DNA of 58,566 nucleotides from Nocardia macrotermitis (GTDB taxonomy: Bacteria; Actinomycetota; Actinomycetes; Mycobacteriales; Mycobacteriaceae). This document shows positions 58,551-58,566 of this stretch, piece by piece. Both the position numbers and the translations under genes were made by a program. Numbering within the stretch: the first letter of the stretch is position 1; each line of letters opens with the position of its first letter. Under the pieces are notes generated by a model, which worked only from the letters and a program-made list of their open reading frames with translations, was not told the DNA's origin and made no database searches. Where the stretch lies: NCBI RefSeq assembly GCF_009604405.1, contig NZ_WEGK01000028.1, forward strand, positions 1-58,566, written 5' to 3'.

Positions 58551-58566
58551 TCGAACATGGATTCGA
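58551..58566. promoter_or_regulatory. Dyad tcgaa-N6-ttcga at the window edge
   Basis: The arms tcgaa (58551-58555) and ttcga (58562-58566) enclose catgga. The site includes an ATG at 58557, so a gene could start here and run beyond the window. Such tcgaacatg contexts are found at starts of some DUF222/HNH repeat genes, a weak recollection. Confidence 0.3.

Overview
The window is high-GC actinobacterial chromosome, most likely Nocardia or a close relative such as Rhodococcus. The evidence is frequent GTG starts with AAGGAG-type ribosome sites, F420-type oxidoreductases (LLM and Ddn-like), a DUF5753-type helix-turn-helix protein, and many TetR-controlled CoA-dependent catabolic genes. Genus is inferred from gene content only. 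I see no rRNA, tRNA, CRISPR array, complete insertion sequence or phage module.

Positions 1-13.6 kb (mostly + strand) hold catabolic genes: an enoyl-CoA hydratase (cut by the window edge), a family III CoA-transferase, a Rieske oxygenase alpha subunit with a small unknown protein, an SDR and an aldehyde dehydrogenase. After a convergent TetR gene come an acyl-CoA dehydrogenase, a second CoA-transferase with an unusual heptad-repeat tail, an unknown protein, an AMP-forming acyl-CoA ligase and an MFS transporter. Positions 13.7-24.7 kb carry one very tight 12-gene minus-strand operon: CoA-transferase, DUF35 protein, thiolase-like protein without the usual nucleophile Cys, aldehyde dehydrogenase, amidohydrolase, ferredoxin, SDR, P450, Ddn-like reductase, TetR and two phosphotransferases. 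It ends at a strong hairpin.

Positions 25-36.7 kb hold a 5'-degraded aldo/keto reductase, a zinc-ribbon-like small protein, a 3-hydroxyisobutyrate dehydrogenase-family enzyme, TetR and LysR regulators, two exported glycine-zipper paralogues, an aldehyde dehydrogenase with a phosphotransferase, and a minus-strand operon of aldehyde dehydrogenase, LLM enzyme and enoyl-CoA hydratase. A shared 15-bp dyad (GAGAA-N5-TTCTC) precedes the three minus-strand units at 24.7, 27.2 and 36.5 kb, and a weaker copy precedes the LysR gene. This suggests one regulon for uptake-independent degradation of an unidentified acid or alicyclic/isoprenoid-like substrate; the substrate cannot be read from sequence.

Positions 36.7-58.6 kb are more accessory: a FitAB-like toxin-antitoxin pair with a convergent Phd-type antitoxin, a hydrolase/TetR divergent pair, a 1.7-kb gene-poor stretch with repeats and dyads, a double-HTH regulator, a racemase/NCS1 transporter/GntR set, TetR, methyltransferases, a decayed PIN gene, a coupled bicupin/esterase pair with LysR, a VapBC pair, an AraC remnant, an exported Trp/Tyr/Cys-rich miniprotein with an internal 13-residue repeat, an HSL-type esterase, a double Lrp regulator, a DinB-like protein, an XRE-cupin regulator, a DUF2332 protein behind a perfect 16-bp palindrome, and an exported Cys-containing protein.
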